64,000 nt of DNA from Pseudosulfitobacter pseudonitzschiae. GTDB taxonomy: Bacteria; Pseudomonadota; Alphaproteobacteria; Rhodobacterales; Rhodobacteraceae. Of this stretch, positions 17,418 through 26,482 are shown piece by piece (position 1 is the first letter of the stretch; the number at the start of each line of letters is the position of its first letter). The translations under genes were made by a program, and so were the position numbers. The notes under the pieces were generated by a model. It saw only the letters and a program-made list of their open reading frames with translations, did not search any database and was not told the DNA's origin. The stretch is from positions 1,426,001 to 1,490,000 of the forward strand of contig NZ_CP022415.1 in the NCBI RefSeq assembly GCF_002222635.1, given 5' to 3'.

Positions 17418-17738
17418 TTATTTCTTCACTTCGATCATGATCTGCGCCTTGGCCTCGGCCATCAGCTGGATCATCTTGGTGCGTACGGTGACCTCGTCGG
17501 CCTTGTCGCCCAGATCGCCCGACACCTTGCGGTAAACATCTTCGTCGCCCGCCTCTTCAAAGTCGGATTTCACAACTTCGACCGCATAGGCATTGGCCTC
17601 GTCGCCGGTTTTGCCCAGCAGCTCAGCCGCCCAAAGACCCAGCAACTTGTTGCGGCGGGCTTCTGCCTTGAACTGCATTTCCGCGTCATGCGCGTATTTC
17701 GCTTCAAAAGCTCTCTCGCGGTCGTCAAATGTGCTCAT
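17418..17738 (-). CDS. F1F0-ATPase inhibitor zeta subunit (DUF1476)
   Basis: A 106-residue helical protein matching the alphaproteobacterial zeta subunit, which blocks ATP hydrolysis by F1. The N-terminus MSTFDDRERAFEAKYAHD is the inhibitory segment in Paracoccus, and the next part AEARRNKLLGLWAAELLG is highly conserved. The ATG at 17738 gives the family length; the longer frame to 17927 does not. It is divergent from purC and has its own terminator. Confidence 0.93.
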   Translation of the reverse strand: MSTFDDRERAFEAKYAHDAEMQFKAEARRNKLLGLWAAELLGKTGDEANAYAVEVVKSDFEEAGDEDVYRKVSGDLGDKADEVTVRTKMIQLMAEAKAQIMIEVKK

Positions 17739-17913
17739 GGCCTGTCCTTTGGAATTGGCTACTGTCATCATCGAATATGCTGTGTGTGTGTTGGCCATAC
17801 AAGACCCCAGTTGGCGGCAGATTGGCGCGTGTTCCTTGCGGCAGTGCGCACCTTGCACTAAGAGGGCGTCAATGTGACGGGGACTCGGCCCCGTCAACAC
17901 AAGGGGAACGTCA

Positions 17914-18675
17914 ATGGCGCGGCGCAAAAAAATCTACGAAGGCAAAGCCAAAATTCTGTATGAAGGCCCCGAGCCGGGCACAATCGTGCAGTATTTCAAG
18001 GATGATGCCACCGCGTTCAACGCGCAGAAAAAGGACGTGATCGAAGGCAAGGGCGTGTTGAACAACCGCCTGAGCGAATATTTCATGACTGGTCTTGCGC
18101 AGATCGGCGTGCCCACGCATTTCATCAAACGCATCAACATGCGCGAGCAGCTGTGTCGCTCTTGCGAGATTATTCCGCTGGAAGTGATTGTGCGCAATTA
18201 TGCCGCAGGGACGATGAGCACCCGTCTGGGCATCGAAGAGGGCACTCAACTGCCGCGTCCCATCGTCGAATATTGCTATAAAGACGACGCGCTGGGTGAT
18301 CCGCTGGTAACAGAGGAACATATCGCCGCCTTCGGGTGGGCCAGCCAGCAGGACATGGACGACATCCTTAGCCTTGCCTTGCGGGTCAATGATTTCATGT
18401 CAGGCGTCATGATGGCGGTGGGCATCAAGCTGATCGATTTCAAAATCGAGATCGGTCGCGTCTATGACGGTGATTTCCAACGTCTGATCGTTGCCGACGA
18501 AATCAGCCCGGATTCGTGCCGTCTGTGGGATATGGAAACCGGTCAGAAGCTGGACAAAGATGTGTTCCGCCGCGATCTGGGCAACCTGACAGATGCTTAC
18601 ACCGAAGTGGCGCGGCGTCTGGGTGTTCTGCCCAAAAACGCATCGCCCATCACCAAGCCGACGCTGATCAACTGA
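17914..18675 (+). CDS. purC: SAICAR synthase
   Basis: PurC joins CAIR and aspartate with ATP, step eight of purine synthesis. The 253-residue form is the shorter bacterial type. Hallmarks are [11 protein letters not shown] (ATP), [34 protein letters not shown] and [10 protein letters not shown]. It heads a purC-purS-purQ run; purL is not in the window. Confidence 0.96.
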   Translation: MARRKKIYEGKAKILYEGPEPGTIVQYFKDDATAFNAQKKDVIEGKGVLNNRLSEYFMTGLAQIGVPTHFIKRINMREQLCRSCEIIPLEVIVRNYAAGTMSTRLGIEEGTQLPRPIVEYCYKDDALGDPLVTEEHIAAFGWASQQDMDDILSLALRVNDFMSGVMMAVGIKLIDFKIEIGRVYDGDFQRLIVADEISPDSCRLWDMETGQKLDKDVFRRDLGNLTDAYTEVARRLGVLPKNASPITKPTLIN

Positions 18676-18742
18676 GGCCGGCGACGGCTCCGACACTAAT
18701 AGAACCTGCGAACGATACGAAAACGAAAAGGACCACGGCGCG

Positions 18743-18973
18743 ATGAAAGCTCGGGTACATGTGATGTTGAAAAACGGGGTTCTGGACCCGCAAGGCGAGG
18801 CCGTGCGTCACGCATTGGGTGCGCTTGGCTTTGACGGCGTGAACGGCGTGCGTCAGGGCAAGGTGATCGAGCTGGATCTGGCCGACGGCGCGACCGAAGC
18901 CGACGTGACTGCCATGTGTGAAAAACTGCTGGCAAACACAGTGATCGAATCCTATTCGGTCGAAATTGGCTGA
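18743..18973 (+). CDS. purS: FGAM synthase subunit PurS
   Basis: A 76-residue PurS, the small dimeric subunit that docks PurQ glutaminase on PurL in the multi-subunit FGAM synthase. Segments VMLKNGVLDPQGEAVRHALG and VRQGKVIELDL are diagnostic. It lies 67 bases after purC and 30 before purQ. Confidence 0.95.
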   Translation: MKARVHVMLKNGVLDPQGEAVRHALGALGFDGVNGVRQGKVIELDLADGATEADVTAMCEKLLANTVIESYSVEIG

Positions 18974-19003
18974 TAAGCGCGCGCTGCGACAAGGAACGTC
19001 CCC

Positions 19004-19672
19004 ATGAAAGCTGCTGTCATCGTTTTCCCCGGATCGAACTGCGACCGCGATCTGGCTGTCGCCTTCGAGGCTGCAGGTGCAGATGTGCAAATGGTCTGGC
19101 ACAAAGATACCGAACTGCCCCGCGACGTGGACATCGTTGGCGTGCCGGGCGGGTTTTCGTTCGGTGACTATCTGCGTTGCGGGGCAATTGCCGCCAATTC
19201 GCCCATCTGCAACTCTCTCAAGGCGCATACGGATCGCGGCGGCTATGCCATCGGCATTTGTAACGGCTTTCAGGTGCTGGCCGAGACCGGCATCCTGCCC
19301 GGTGCGTTGCTGCGCAATGCGGGGCTGAAATACATCTGCAAGACCGTGGGTCTGAAAGTGGCGACCAGCAACAGCGCCTTTACCCAAGGCTACAACGCGG
19401 GCGACGTGATCGACATTCCGATCGCGCACCATGATGGCAACTATTATGCCGACGACGCCACCATCGCCGTATTGCACGATCAGGCCCGCATCGCGTTTAC
19501 CTATACCGACAACCCCAACGGGGCCAAAGCGGGCATTGCTGGCATCCTGTCGGAAAACCGCCGCGTGCTGGGCATGATGCCCCACCCCGAGCGGGCTTGC
19601 GACGCTGGCCACGGCGGCACCGACGGAACGGCGCTTTTCCGCGCGTTGACTGGCGTGCTGACACCTGCATGA
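19004..19672 (+). CDS. purQ: FGAM synthase glutaminase subunit PurQ
   Basis: A 222-residue class I glutamine amidotransferase that supplies ammonia to PurL. The nucleophile Cys lies in AIGICNGFQVL, and the His-x-Glu pair in MMPHPERACD. The N-terminus AAVIVFPGSNCDRDLA is typical. PurL itself must be encoded elsewhere. Downstream, dctB starts within 40 bases, so some read-through into dctBD is possible. Confidence 0.95.
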   Translation: MKAAVIVFPGSNCDRDLAVAFEAAGADVQMVWHKDTELPRDVDIVGVPGGFSFGDYLRCGAIAANSPICNSLKAHTDRGGYAIGICNGFQVLAETGILPGALLRNAGLKYICKTVGLKVATSNSAFTQGYNAGDVIDIPIAHHDGNYYADDATIAVLHDQARIAFTYTDNPNGAKAGIAGILSENRRVLGMMPHPERACDAGHGGTDGTALFRALTGVLTPA

Positions 19673-19710
19673 CTTGAGCGCGCAGCACGGATACGCTTAA
19701 GGTGGCCGAT

Positions 19711-21480
19711 ATGCAGGCTCAGGGCGTTTTCAGCAACAACAAGGCCATCAGCTGGCGCGTTCGCGTAGCCTTGGGGCTGTTGTTTGTGTTGGCGTTGTGT
19801 ACCGTGTGGTTCACCAACAGCCTGCTGACGGACCGTTTTACCCAGACCACCCGCAACCGCGCCGAACTGCGTCTGGCATTGTATTCGGGCAACCTGTTGT
19901 CGGAATTGCGCCAGAACGCCATCGTGCCGCAATTGCTGGCGCGCGACCCCACGCTGATCGGAGCGCTGAATTCATCGGATTATTCGCAATCGACGCAACG
20001 GCTGATCTCTTTCGTGGAAGAGATCGGGGCGGCCTCTTTGATGTTGCTGGACAAGGACGGGCGCACCGTAGCTGCGACCGACCGCAACCGGCTGGGATCG
20101 TCACATGGTGATGCGCTGTATTTCGTCGATGCAATGCGGGCGGCGGGTACGATCTTTGCGGTGATCCCGCGTGAGGCGGGGGGCTATTCGTTTACCTATT
20201 CGCGGCGGGTGCAATCGGGTGGCGATGTGCTGGGCGTGATCGCCGTCGAGGTTGATCTGCAAAAGTTCGAACGCGCATGGGCAGGTATTTCCGATGCGGT
20301 GCTGGTGACCGACAGCACCGGTGCAATCATTCTGGCCACCGAACCGCGCTGGCGGGGCAGAACCGAAGCCGAAGCGCTGACGCGCCAAACCCCGCAAAGC
20401 GCCATACAGCGGGCCATTCAGGCCACCGCCGATTGGACAGCCCTGCCACCCGATGCCTACATTCAGGGCGAAGGCGTGATGCGGCTGGAAACCCGTATTC
20501 CGTTTCGCGGCTGGCGCATGGCGTCGTTCACCACATATGCCTCGGTGCGCGAACGGGTGAACGGGGTTCTTGCGCTGGAAATCATGGGCTTTGCGATTCT
20601 GCTGGCCGTGGCATTTTACTTTTTGTCGCGCCGCACGGCCTTTCGGATGGCGCTGTTCCAACGCGAATCGGCAGAGCTTCGCGCATTGAACGCCCGTTTG
20701 CAGCGGGAAATTGCCGAACGCGAGCGTGTGCAGGAAACCCTTGCGGTGGCCGAACAGACGCTGGAACAATCCAGCAAACTGGCCGCTTTGGGCGAGATGT
20801 CGGCAGCCGTCAGTCACGAGCTGAACCAACCGCTGGCGGCGATGAAAACCTATCTGGCGGGGGCACGTTTGCTGCTGACCCGCAACCGCAAGGACGAGGC
20901 CCTGTCGTCCTTTGGCCGCATCGACGATCTGATCGAGCGGATGGGCGCAATTACGCGGCAACTGAAATCCTATGCCCGCAAGGGGGCTGACGCCCTTTCC
21001 CCTGTGGATATGGGCAATGCGCTGGCTTCTAGCCTGTCAATGATGGAACCGCAGTTGCGCCAGCGACAGGTTCAGATCACCCGTATTCTGCCGGACGAGC
21101 CTGTGCGTGTGATGGGAGACCGGATGCGGATTGAACAGGTTATGGTCAACCTATTGCGCAATGCCATCGACGCCACCAGATCAGAACGGAACCCGCAGGT
21201 GGATATCATTCTGTCCGCGGGTCAGACGGCCACTTTGACGGTGCGCGACAACGGCCCCGGAATCGAAGATCTGGACGCCTTGTTCGAGCCGTTTTACACC
21301 ACCAAACAACCCGGCGACGGGGTAGGGCTTGGCCTTGCTATTTCGTCGGGGATCGTAAACGACCTTGGTGGAAGACTGACAGCACGCAACGGCCAAGGCG
21401 GCGGCGCTGTATTCGAGATGCAACTTCCGATCCTCTCGCGCGTTGAGGACGAAAGCAATAACAGCCACGCGGCGGAGTAA
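19711..21480 (+). CDS. dctB: C4-dicarboxylate sensor histidine kinase DctB
   Basis: A membrane kinase of about 590 residues that senses succinate, malate or fumarate in the periplasm. TM1 is at about 20-38 and TM2 at about 288-308. Between them is a double-PAS sensor of some 250 residues. A coiled coil follows, then LGEMSAAVSHELNQPLAAMK with the phospho-acceptor His (372 counted from GTG 19702), NLLRNAIDATRS, RDNGPGIEDL and GDGVGLGLAI. ATG 19711 has TTAAGG eight bases upstream and is preferred to GTG 19702. dctD follows after three bases. No dicarboxylate transporter gene adjoins the pair. Confidence 0.93.
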   Translation: MQAQGVFSNNKAISWRVRVALGLLFVLALCTVWFTNSLLTDRFTQTTRNRAELRLALYSGNLLSELRQNAIVPQLLARDPTLIGALNSSDYSQSTQRLISFVEEIGAASLMLLDKDGRTVAATDRNRLGSSHGDALYFVDAMRAAGTIFAVIPREAGGYSFTYSRRVQSGGDVLGVIAVEVDLQKFERAWAGISDAVLVTDSTGAIILATEPRWRGRTEAEALTRQTPQSAIQRAIQATADWTALPPDAYIQGEGVMRLETRIPFRGWRMASFTTYASVRERVNGVLALEIMGFAILLAVAFYFLSRRTAFRMALFQRESAELRALNARLQREIAERERVQETLAVAEQTLEQSSKLAALGEMSAAVSHELNQPLAAMKTYLAGARLLLTRNRKDEALSSFGRIDDLIERMGAITRQLKSYARKGADALSPVDMGNALASSLSMMEPQLRQRQVQITRILPDEPVRVMGDRMRIEQVMVNLLRNAIDATRSERNPQVDIILSAGQTATLTVRDNGPGIEDLDALFEPFYTTKQPGDGVGLGLAISSGIVNDLGGRLTARNGQGGGAVFEMQLPILSRVEDESNNSHAAE

Positions 21481-21483
21481 GAA

Positions 21484-22824
21484 ATGACCCAAGCCATGAA
21501 GATCGCGATTGTCGATGACGAACAGGACATGCGGCAGTCCATCAGCCAGTGGCTGGCCCTGTCGGGCTATGACACCGAAACCTTTGCCTGCGCCGAAGAC
21601 GCGCTGAAGGTGCTGGGACCGGATTATCCCGGCATTGTCATCTCGGATATCAAGATGCCCGGTATGGGTGGGATGCAGTTCCTGAAGAAACTGATGGGCA
21701 ACGACAGCGCGCTGCCGGTCATCATGATCACCGGCCATGGCGACGTGCCAATGGCCGTCGAGGCGATGCGCGTCGGTGCGTTCGATTTTCTGGAAAAGCC
21801 GTTCAACCCCGACCGCATGAGCGAGCTTGCCAAAAAGGCCACCGGCGCGCGCCGTCTGGTGATGGACAACCGCGCCCTGCGCCGTGAATTGTCGGATGGC
21901 AGCCAGCTGATGAAAAAGCTGATCGGCCAAAGCGCGGTGATGGACCGCCTGCGCGAAGACATACTTGATCTGGGGCAGGCCGACGGTCACGTGTTGATCG
22001 ACGGTGAAACCGGCACCGGCAAAACGCTGGTGGCCCACGCGCTGCACGCTGTTGGCAGCCGTGCGGGCAAGAAATTTGTGCTGGTCAGCTGCTCGGCACT
22101 GGAAGAAGACGCGCTGGCCAAGCGCCTGTTCGGCCCCATGCAACCCGAAGACGCGCACCTGCCTGCCATCGAAGAGGCACGCGGTGGCACATTGGTTCTG
22201 GAAGACATCGAAGCACTGAGCGAACCGCTGCAAGCGCGCTTGCTGAGTGCAATCAACGATCAGGGCACGCCCGCCGAAACCCGCATTGTCGGGATCTGCA
22301 ACATGCAAGAGGCAGGCCGCACCTGCGAAGACGCACTGCGTCCCGATCTGTTCTATCGTCTGGCAGCCCTGCGTATCACCGTGCCACCGCTGCGCCAGCG
22401 CGGCGAAGACATTCTGACGCTGTTCACCCGCCTGAGCGAGCAATTTGCCGATGAATACGGCTGTGAAGCGCCCAACGTCAGCGCCCAAGAGGCCGCGCAA
22501 CTGTTGCAAGCCCCTTGGCCCGGCAACGTGCGTCAACTGATCAACATCGCGGAACGCGCGGTGCTGCAATCACGGCGCGGCACCGGCACCATCGCCTCGC
22601 TGCTGATGTCCGATCACGAGGAAATGCAACCGGTGATGACCACCGAAGGCAAGCCGCTGAAAGAATACGTCGAGGCGTTCGAACGGATGCTGATCGACAA
22701 CACCATGCGCCGCCACAAGGGGTCGATTGCCTCGGTCATGGACGAGTTGTGCCTGCCACGCCGGACCCTGAACGAGAAAATGGCCAAGTACGGATTGCAA
22801 CGGTCGGATTATTTGCAGAATTGA
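21484..22824 (+). CDS. dctD: DctD-like response regulator lacking the sigma-54 loop
   Basis: A 446-residue regulator paired with DctB. The receiver domain has D11-D12 and phospho-acceptor Asp55 (ISDIKMPG). The AAA+ domain has Walker A GETGTGKT at 174-181, a Walker B-like LVLEDIE near 238, and the DLFYRLAALRI sensor segment. The C-terminal Fis-type HTH is HKGSIASVMDELCLPRRTLNEK. The GAFTGA loop that touches sigma-54 in true enhancer-binding proteins is absent: after ALAKRLFG the chain goes straight to PMQPEDAHLPAIEEARGG. It probably regulates without sigma-54. Confidence 0.9.
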   Translation: MTQAMKIAIVDDEQDMRQSISQWLALSGYDTETFACAEDALKVLGPDYPGIVISDIKMPGMGGMQFLKKLMGNDSALPVIMITGHGDVPMAVEAMRVGAFDFLEKPFNPDRMSELAKKATGARRLVMDNRALRRELSDGSQLMKKLIGQSAVMDRLREDILDLGQADGHVLIDGETGTGKTLVAHALHAVGSRAGKKFVLVSCSALEEDALAKRLFGPMQPEDAHLPAIEEARGGTLVLEDIEALSEPLQARLLSAINDQGTPAETRIVGICNMQEAGRTCEDALRPDLFYRLAALRITVPPLRQRGEDILTLFTRLSEQFADEYGCEAPNVSAQEAAQLLQAPWPGNVRQLINIAERAVLQSRRGTGTIASLLMSDHEEMQPVMTTEGKPLKEYVEAFERMLIDNTMRRHKGSIASVMDELCLPRRTLNEKMAKYGLQRSDYLQN

Positions 22825-22957
22825 TCCGCCGTGATCGGCAACGCGGCATTTTCGCGCAAACCGGATTCTACCATATGGTGCAGTGGCTTTGATGGCTGCT
22901 GCATCATTGCGTTTGGTCCCGAAACAACGATTGCAATGCCCCTACAGCAGTTAGCGA

Positions 22958-22986
22958 TTGTAATAGTGCTGTGAAACGCATTATCT
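22958..22986 (+). promoter_or_regulatory. Candidate rne promoter
   Basis: TTGTAA at 22958-22963 and TTATCT at 22981-22986 are separated by 17 bases. They lie in the 513-base gap between dctD and rne. Initiation just downstream would give a leader of about 345 bases before the rne start. The remaining bases of the gap, 22825-22957, show nothing I can name. Confidence 0.45.
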
Positions 22987-23221
22987 AAAGGCAAGGCTTT
23001 TGACGTTATCCACACGCAAAGCCTGATGAGAGTTTCGCTGTAACAGCGTTTGGTGGACACAAGTCCCCGACCTGAAACAGACCGATTGGGCCGGAAACGG
23101 CTGTGAGATGCTGGCGGTATGGTGATCATATGCGCAGCTTTTGAATGGATGCGCAGGGCTCAAGGTTACTGCGTGTCGGAGAAGAACCGCGATGACGCGC
23201 GCACATGCCAAGAGCAGTCTT

Positions 23222-23279
23222 GCAGCAGGCCCGAGGGCCCGGTGCTGCCGCGTGTCTTTATTCGCCTTAAATAGACACG
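23222..23279 (+). promoter_or_regulatory. Two stable hairpins in the rne leader
   Basis: The first stem pairs GCAGCAGGCC with GGCC...TGCTGC (23222-23248). The second pairs CGTGTCT at 23251-23257 with AGACACG at 23273-23279 around a 15-base AU-rich loop. They end about 60 bases before the rne start. RNase E feeds back on its own mRNA through leader structures in E. coli; a like role here is inference. Confidence 0.5.
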
Positions 23280-23337
23280 TCTCCAGAACCGCCGCACCCC
23301 CGGGTGAGACGTCGCTGCGCACGTGCAAACGGACAAT

Positions 23338-26202
23338 ATGCCTAAGAAAATGCTTATCGATGCCACCCACGCCGAAGAAACGCGCGTTGTGGTGGTCGAC
23401 GGAAACAAGGTCGAGGAATTTGATTTTGAATCCGAAAACAAACGCCAGCTTGCTGGCAACATCTATCTCGCCAAGGTAACGCGGGTCGAACCGTCGCTTC
23501 AGGCGGCGTTCGTAGATTACGGCGGCAACCGTCACGGCTTTCTTGCGTTTTCGGAGATCCATCCCGATTACTACCAGATTCCTGTCGCTGACCGCGAGGC
23601 GCTGATGGAAGAAGAGCGCGCTTTTGCAGAAGCACAGCGCGCCAAGGACGAAGACGACGAGAAGCCCAAACGGTCTTCGCGGTCGCGCTCGCGCAGCCGG
23701 TCCACAACCAAGGCCGAGGACACCTCGAGCGATGACGCCGTGACGTCTTCGGATGACGTGGGCGGCATGGAAACCATCGACCTCAGCGATGATGCCGATG
23801 GCGTTGACGAAGGGTCTTCGCCAATGGAAACCGTGCGCGAAACGCCGGTTGAAACCCCAGCGGCGGACGACGATAGCGATCATGACGATGAAGACACATC
23901 GTCCGACGCTGCCGACAAAGATGACACCATCGAATCCGTGGCCGACGAAGACGACAGCGAAGACATCCGCCCCGTCCGCAAACCCCGCGCCAAACGCTAT
24001 AAGATCCAGGAAGTCATCAAGGTTCGCCAGATCCTGCTGGTGCAGGTCGTGAAAGAAGAGCGCGGCAACAAGGGCGCGGCTTTGACCACATATTTGTCGC
24101 TGGCCGGTCGCTATTGCGTCCTGATGCCGAACACGGCCCGCGGTGGCGGCATCAGCCGCAAGATCACCAATGCCCTGGACCGCAAGAAACTGAAAGAGAT
24201 CGCCAACGAGATCGAAGTGCCCCGTGGCGCTGGCCTGATCGTGCGCACCGCCGGTGCCAAACGCACCAAGGCCGAGATCAAACGCGATTACGAATACCTG
24301 CAACGGATGTGGGAACAAATCCGCGAACTGACGCTCAAGTCGATTGCTCCTGCGAAAATCTACGAAGAGGGCGACCTGATCAAACGCTCGATCCGCGATC
24401 TGTATAACCGCGACATCGACGAAGTGTTTGTAGAAGGCGAACGCGGCTACCGCATCGCCAAGGACTTCATGAAAATGATCATGCCGTCCCATGCCAAAAA
24501 CGTGAAACGCTACGAAGACAGCTTGCCGCTGTTCGCCCGCTATCAGGTCGAAAGCTATCTGGCGGGCATGTTCAACCCCACTGTGCAACTGCCGTCGGGC
24601 GGCTATATCGTGATCGGCGTGACCGAAGCGCTGGTGGCCATCGACGTCAACTCGGGCCGTGCCACCAAAGAAGGCTCGATCGAGCAGACCGCGACCAAGA
24701 CCAACCTTGAGGCCGCCGCCGAAGTGGCACGCCAGTTGCGTCTGCGCGATCTTGCGGGTCTGATCGTCATCGACTTTATCGACATGGACGAGCGCAAGAA
24801 CAACGCCGCAGTCGAAAAGATGATGAAGGACAAGCTGAAAACCGACCGCGCCCGCATTCAGGTTGGCCGCATCTCGGGCTTTGGCCTGATGGAAATGTCG
24901 CGCCAGCGTCTGCGCCCCGGCATGATCGAGGCCACGACCCAGCCGTGTCAGGCCTGTCACGGCACCGGTCTGATCCGTTCGGACGACAACCTTGCGCTGT
25001 CGATCTTGCGTCAGATCGAGGAAGAGGGCACCCGTCGCCGGTCGCGCGAAGTGCTGGTAAAATGCCCCGTTGGCATTGCGAACTTCCTGATGAACCAGAA
25101 ACGCGAGCATATCGCGCAGATCGAAGTGCGCTATGGCCTGTCTGTACGGATCGAGGGTGATCCGGCGCTGGTCAGCCCCGATTTCAACCTTGAAAAGTTC
25201 AAGACCGCCACGCGTGTTGTGACGGCTGCGACGCATGTGGTGTCGGTCGACACATCCATCATGGACCAGATCGACGAAGCGGACGCAGCAGCAGCCGAGG
25301 CCGCCGAGGCGCGCGAGATCGCGGCCGAAGCGGAGCAAGAAGCGAAATCCTTGCAGTCTGCGCCTTCGCAGTCCGCACCGTCGCACCCTGCGGCAGAGCT
25401 GGGCGAAGATGGCGAACCCAAACCCAAACGGCGTCGTCGTCGTCGGCGGCGGCGGAGCAAGTCCTCGACAGGTGAGGATCAGAATGGCGAGAACGGTCGC
25501 GACGATGACGATCAGGACGACACCAATAGTGACACATCCGGTGACACATCCAAGCCCGAGACCCCGGCCGAGGCAGATGCCACCGAGGACAAGCCGAAAC
25601 CGGCCAGAAGCCGGTCGCGTTCTTCCACCAAGAAAACCGAGCCCACTGGCGAGGCCGCAACTGACATGATCGCAGATGATGCGGATACGACAGCCAAGCC
25701 TAAGGTGACGCGCACACGTTCGACACGCACGACCTCGTCCACCGCGAAGTCGTCGACAACGGCCAAGGCTGCGACGTCAAAGGCCACAACGGCTAAATCC
25801 ACCAAGGCGAAAGCTGCGGCAGCGGAAACTTCGGATGCCGATGCGCCCGCGCCAAAGCCCAAGCGCACGCGGACCACGGCCAAGTCCAAAGCCGCAGCCG
25901 CAGCCGAGGCAAAAGCCGCCGCAGAGGCCGAAGCAAATGCGGCACCGAAGACCGAATCCCCCGCCGCAGAGGTTCAAGCCGTAGCGCCGGAGGTAAAAAC
26001 CCAAGCACCGGAAGCTCAGCCCGCCGTGGCAGATGCGCCAGCCGCCGAGGTCAAGACGCAAGCGCCCGAGGCGAAGGCAGAGGAGCCAGCACCCGAAGCG
26101 GTCCCGACGCAAGCTCCTAAGGTTGCAGAAAAAGCCAAACCGGCGAACGAAGACACGCCCGCCAAGCCCAAGCGCAAAGGTTGGTGGTCATTGGGTGGCT
26201 AA
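23338..26202 (+). CDS. rne: Ribonuclease E
   Basis: A 954-residue endoribonuclease that begins mRNA decay and processes rRNA and tRNA. The S1 domain starts near residue 35 and is split by an acidic, Ser- and Asp-rich insert of about 140 residues (roughly 100-220), as in other alphaproteobacteria. The DNase-I-like catalytic part has AIDVNSGR near 436 and IVIDFIDM. The zinc link is CQACHGTG near 537. From about residue 690 the tail is a low-complexity run rich in Ala, Lys, Thr, Glu and Pro, starting with an Arg cluster (KRRRRRRRRR), and should scaffold the degradosome and bind RNA. The ATG at 23338 (MPKKMLIDATH) is the family start. A strong terminator follows. Confidence 0.95.
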   Translation: MPKKMLIDATHAEETRVVVVDGNKVEEFDFESENKRQLAGNIYLAKVTRVEPSLQAAFVDYGGNRHGFLAFSEIHPDYYQIPVADREALMEEERAFAEAQRAKDEDDEKPKRSSRSRSRSRSTTKAEDTSSDDAVTSSDDVGGMETIDLSDDADGVDEGSSPMETVRETPVETPAADDDSDHDDEDTSSDAADKDDTIESVADEDDSEDIRPVRKPRAKRYKIQEVIKVRQILLVQVVKEERGNKGAALTTYLSLAGRYCVLMPNTARGGGISRKITNALDRKKLKEIANEIEVPRGAGLIVRTAGAKRTKAEIKRDYEYLQRMWEQIRELTLKSIAPAKIYEEGDLIKRSIRDLYNRDIDEVFVEGERGYRIAKDFMKMIMPSHAKNVKRYEDSLPLFARYQVESYLAGMFNPTVQLPSGGYIVIGVTEALVAIDVNSGRATKEGSIEQTATKTNLEAAAEVARQLRLRDLAGLIVIDFIDMDERKNNAAVEKMMKDKLKTDRARIQVGRISGFGLMEMSRQRLRPGMIEATTQPCQACHGTGLIRSDDNLALSILRQIEEEGTRRRSREVLVKCPVGIANFLMNQKREHIAQIEVRYGLSVRIEGDPALVSPDFNLEKFKTATRVVTAATHVVSVDTSIMDQIDEADAAAAEAAEAREIAAEAEQEAKSLQSAPSQSAPSHPAAELGEDGEPKPKRRRRRRRRRSKSSTGEDQNGENGRDDDDQDDTNSDTSGDTSKPETPAEADATEDKPKPARSRSRSSTKKTEPTGEAATDMIADDADTTAKPKVTRTRSTRTTSSTAKSSTTAKAATSKATTAKSTKAKAAAAETSDADAPAPKPKRTRTTAKSKAAAAAEAKAAAEAEANAAPKTESPAAEVQAVAPEVKTQAPEAQPAVADAPAAEVKTQAPEAKAEEPAPEAVPTQAPKVAEKAKPANEDTPAKPKRKGWWSLGG

Positions 26203-26224
26203 GGCCAATCACATGACAAGAGAC

Positions 26225-26256
26225 AGGGGCGCGGCCGCAGGGCCGCGCCCCTTTTT
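26225..26256 (+). terminator. Rho-independent terminator of rne
   Basis: GGGGCGCGGCC at 26226-26236 pairs perfectly with GGCCGCGCCCC at 26241-26251 around GCAG. TTTTT follows. It lies 23 bases after the rne stop. Confidence 0.92.
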
Positions 26257-26482
26257 CGTTATGTCCGATGCAACTCAGGTGGTCGAAACAGCCTGTGCCA
26301 AGTCAATTCTGCCGCAGGAAAAATGGCGCTCGATCACTTCGGGGTAGGGCTTATTTGTTGCCCATCAATGCACTTATAGGTAGTATCGAGAAAAGAGCAG
26401 CAGCTGGGTTTTACGCCGTTTCTTGAACCGCCGTGAAATCCTTCAAAACAAAAACGAACAGAGGACTGGCAGGTCGCCCATC

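Noticed and set aside
21181-22569. 462-residue minus-strand frame opposite dctD
   Set aside because: It is a shadow of dctD with no motifs.
22981-25386. 801-residue open frame on the minus strand across the start of rne
   Set aside because: It lies antisense to a solid rne gene and follows from its biased codons; no family resemblance and no coherent start region.
25400-26200. Repeated Ala/Lys/Thr codons resembling a repeat array
   Set aside because: This is the low-complexity RNase E tail in frame; units are irregular and it is not a CRISPR array or tandem repeat locus.
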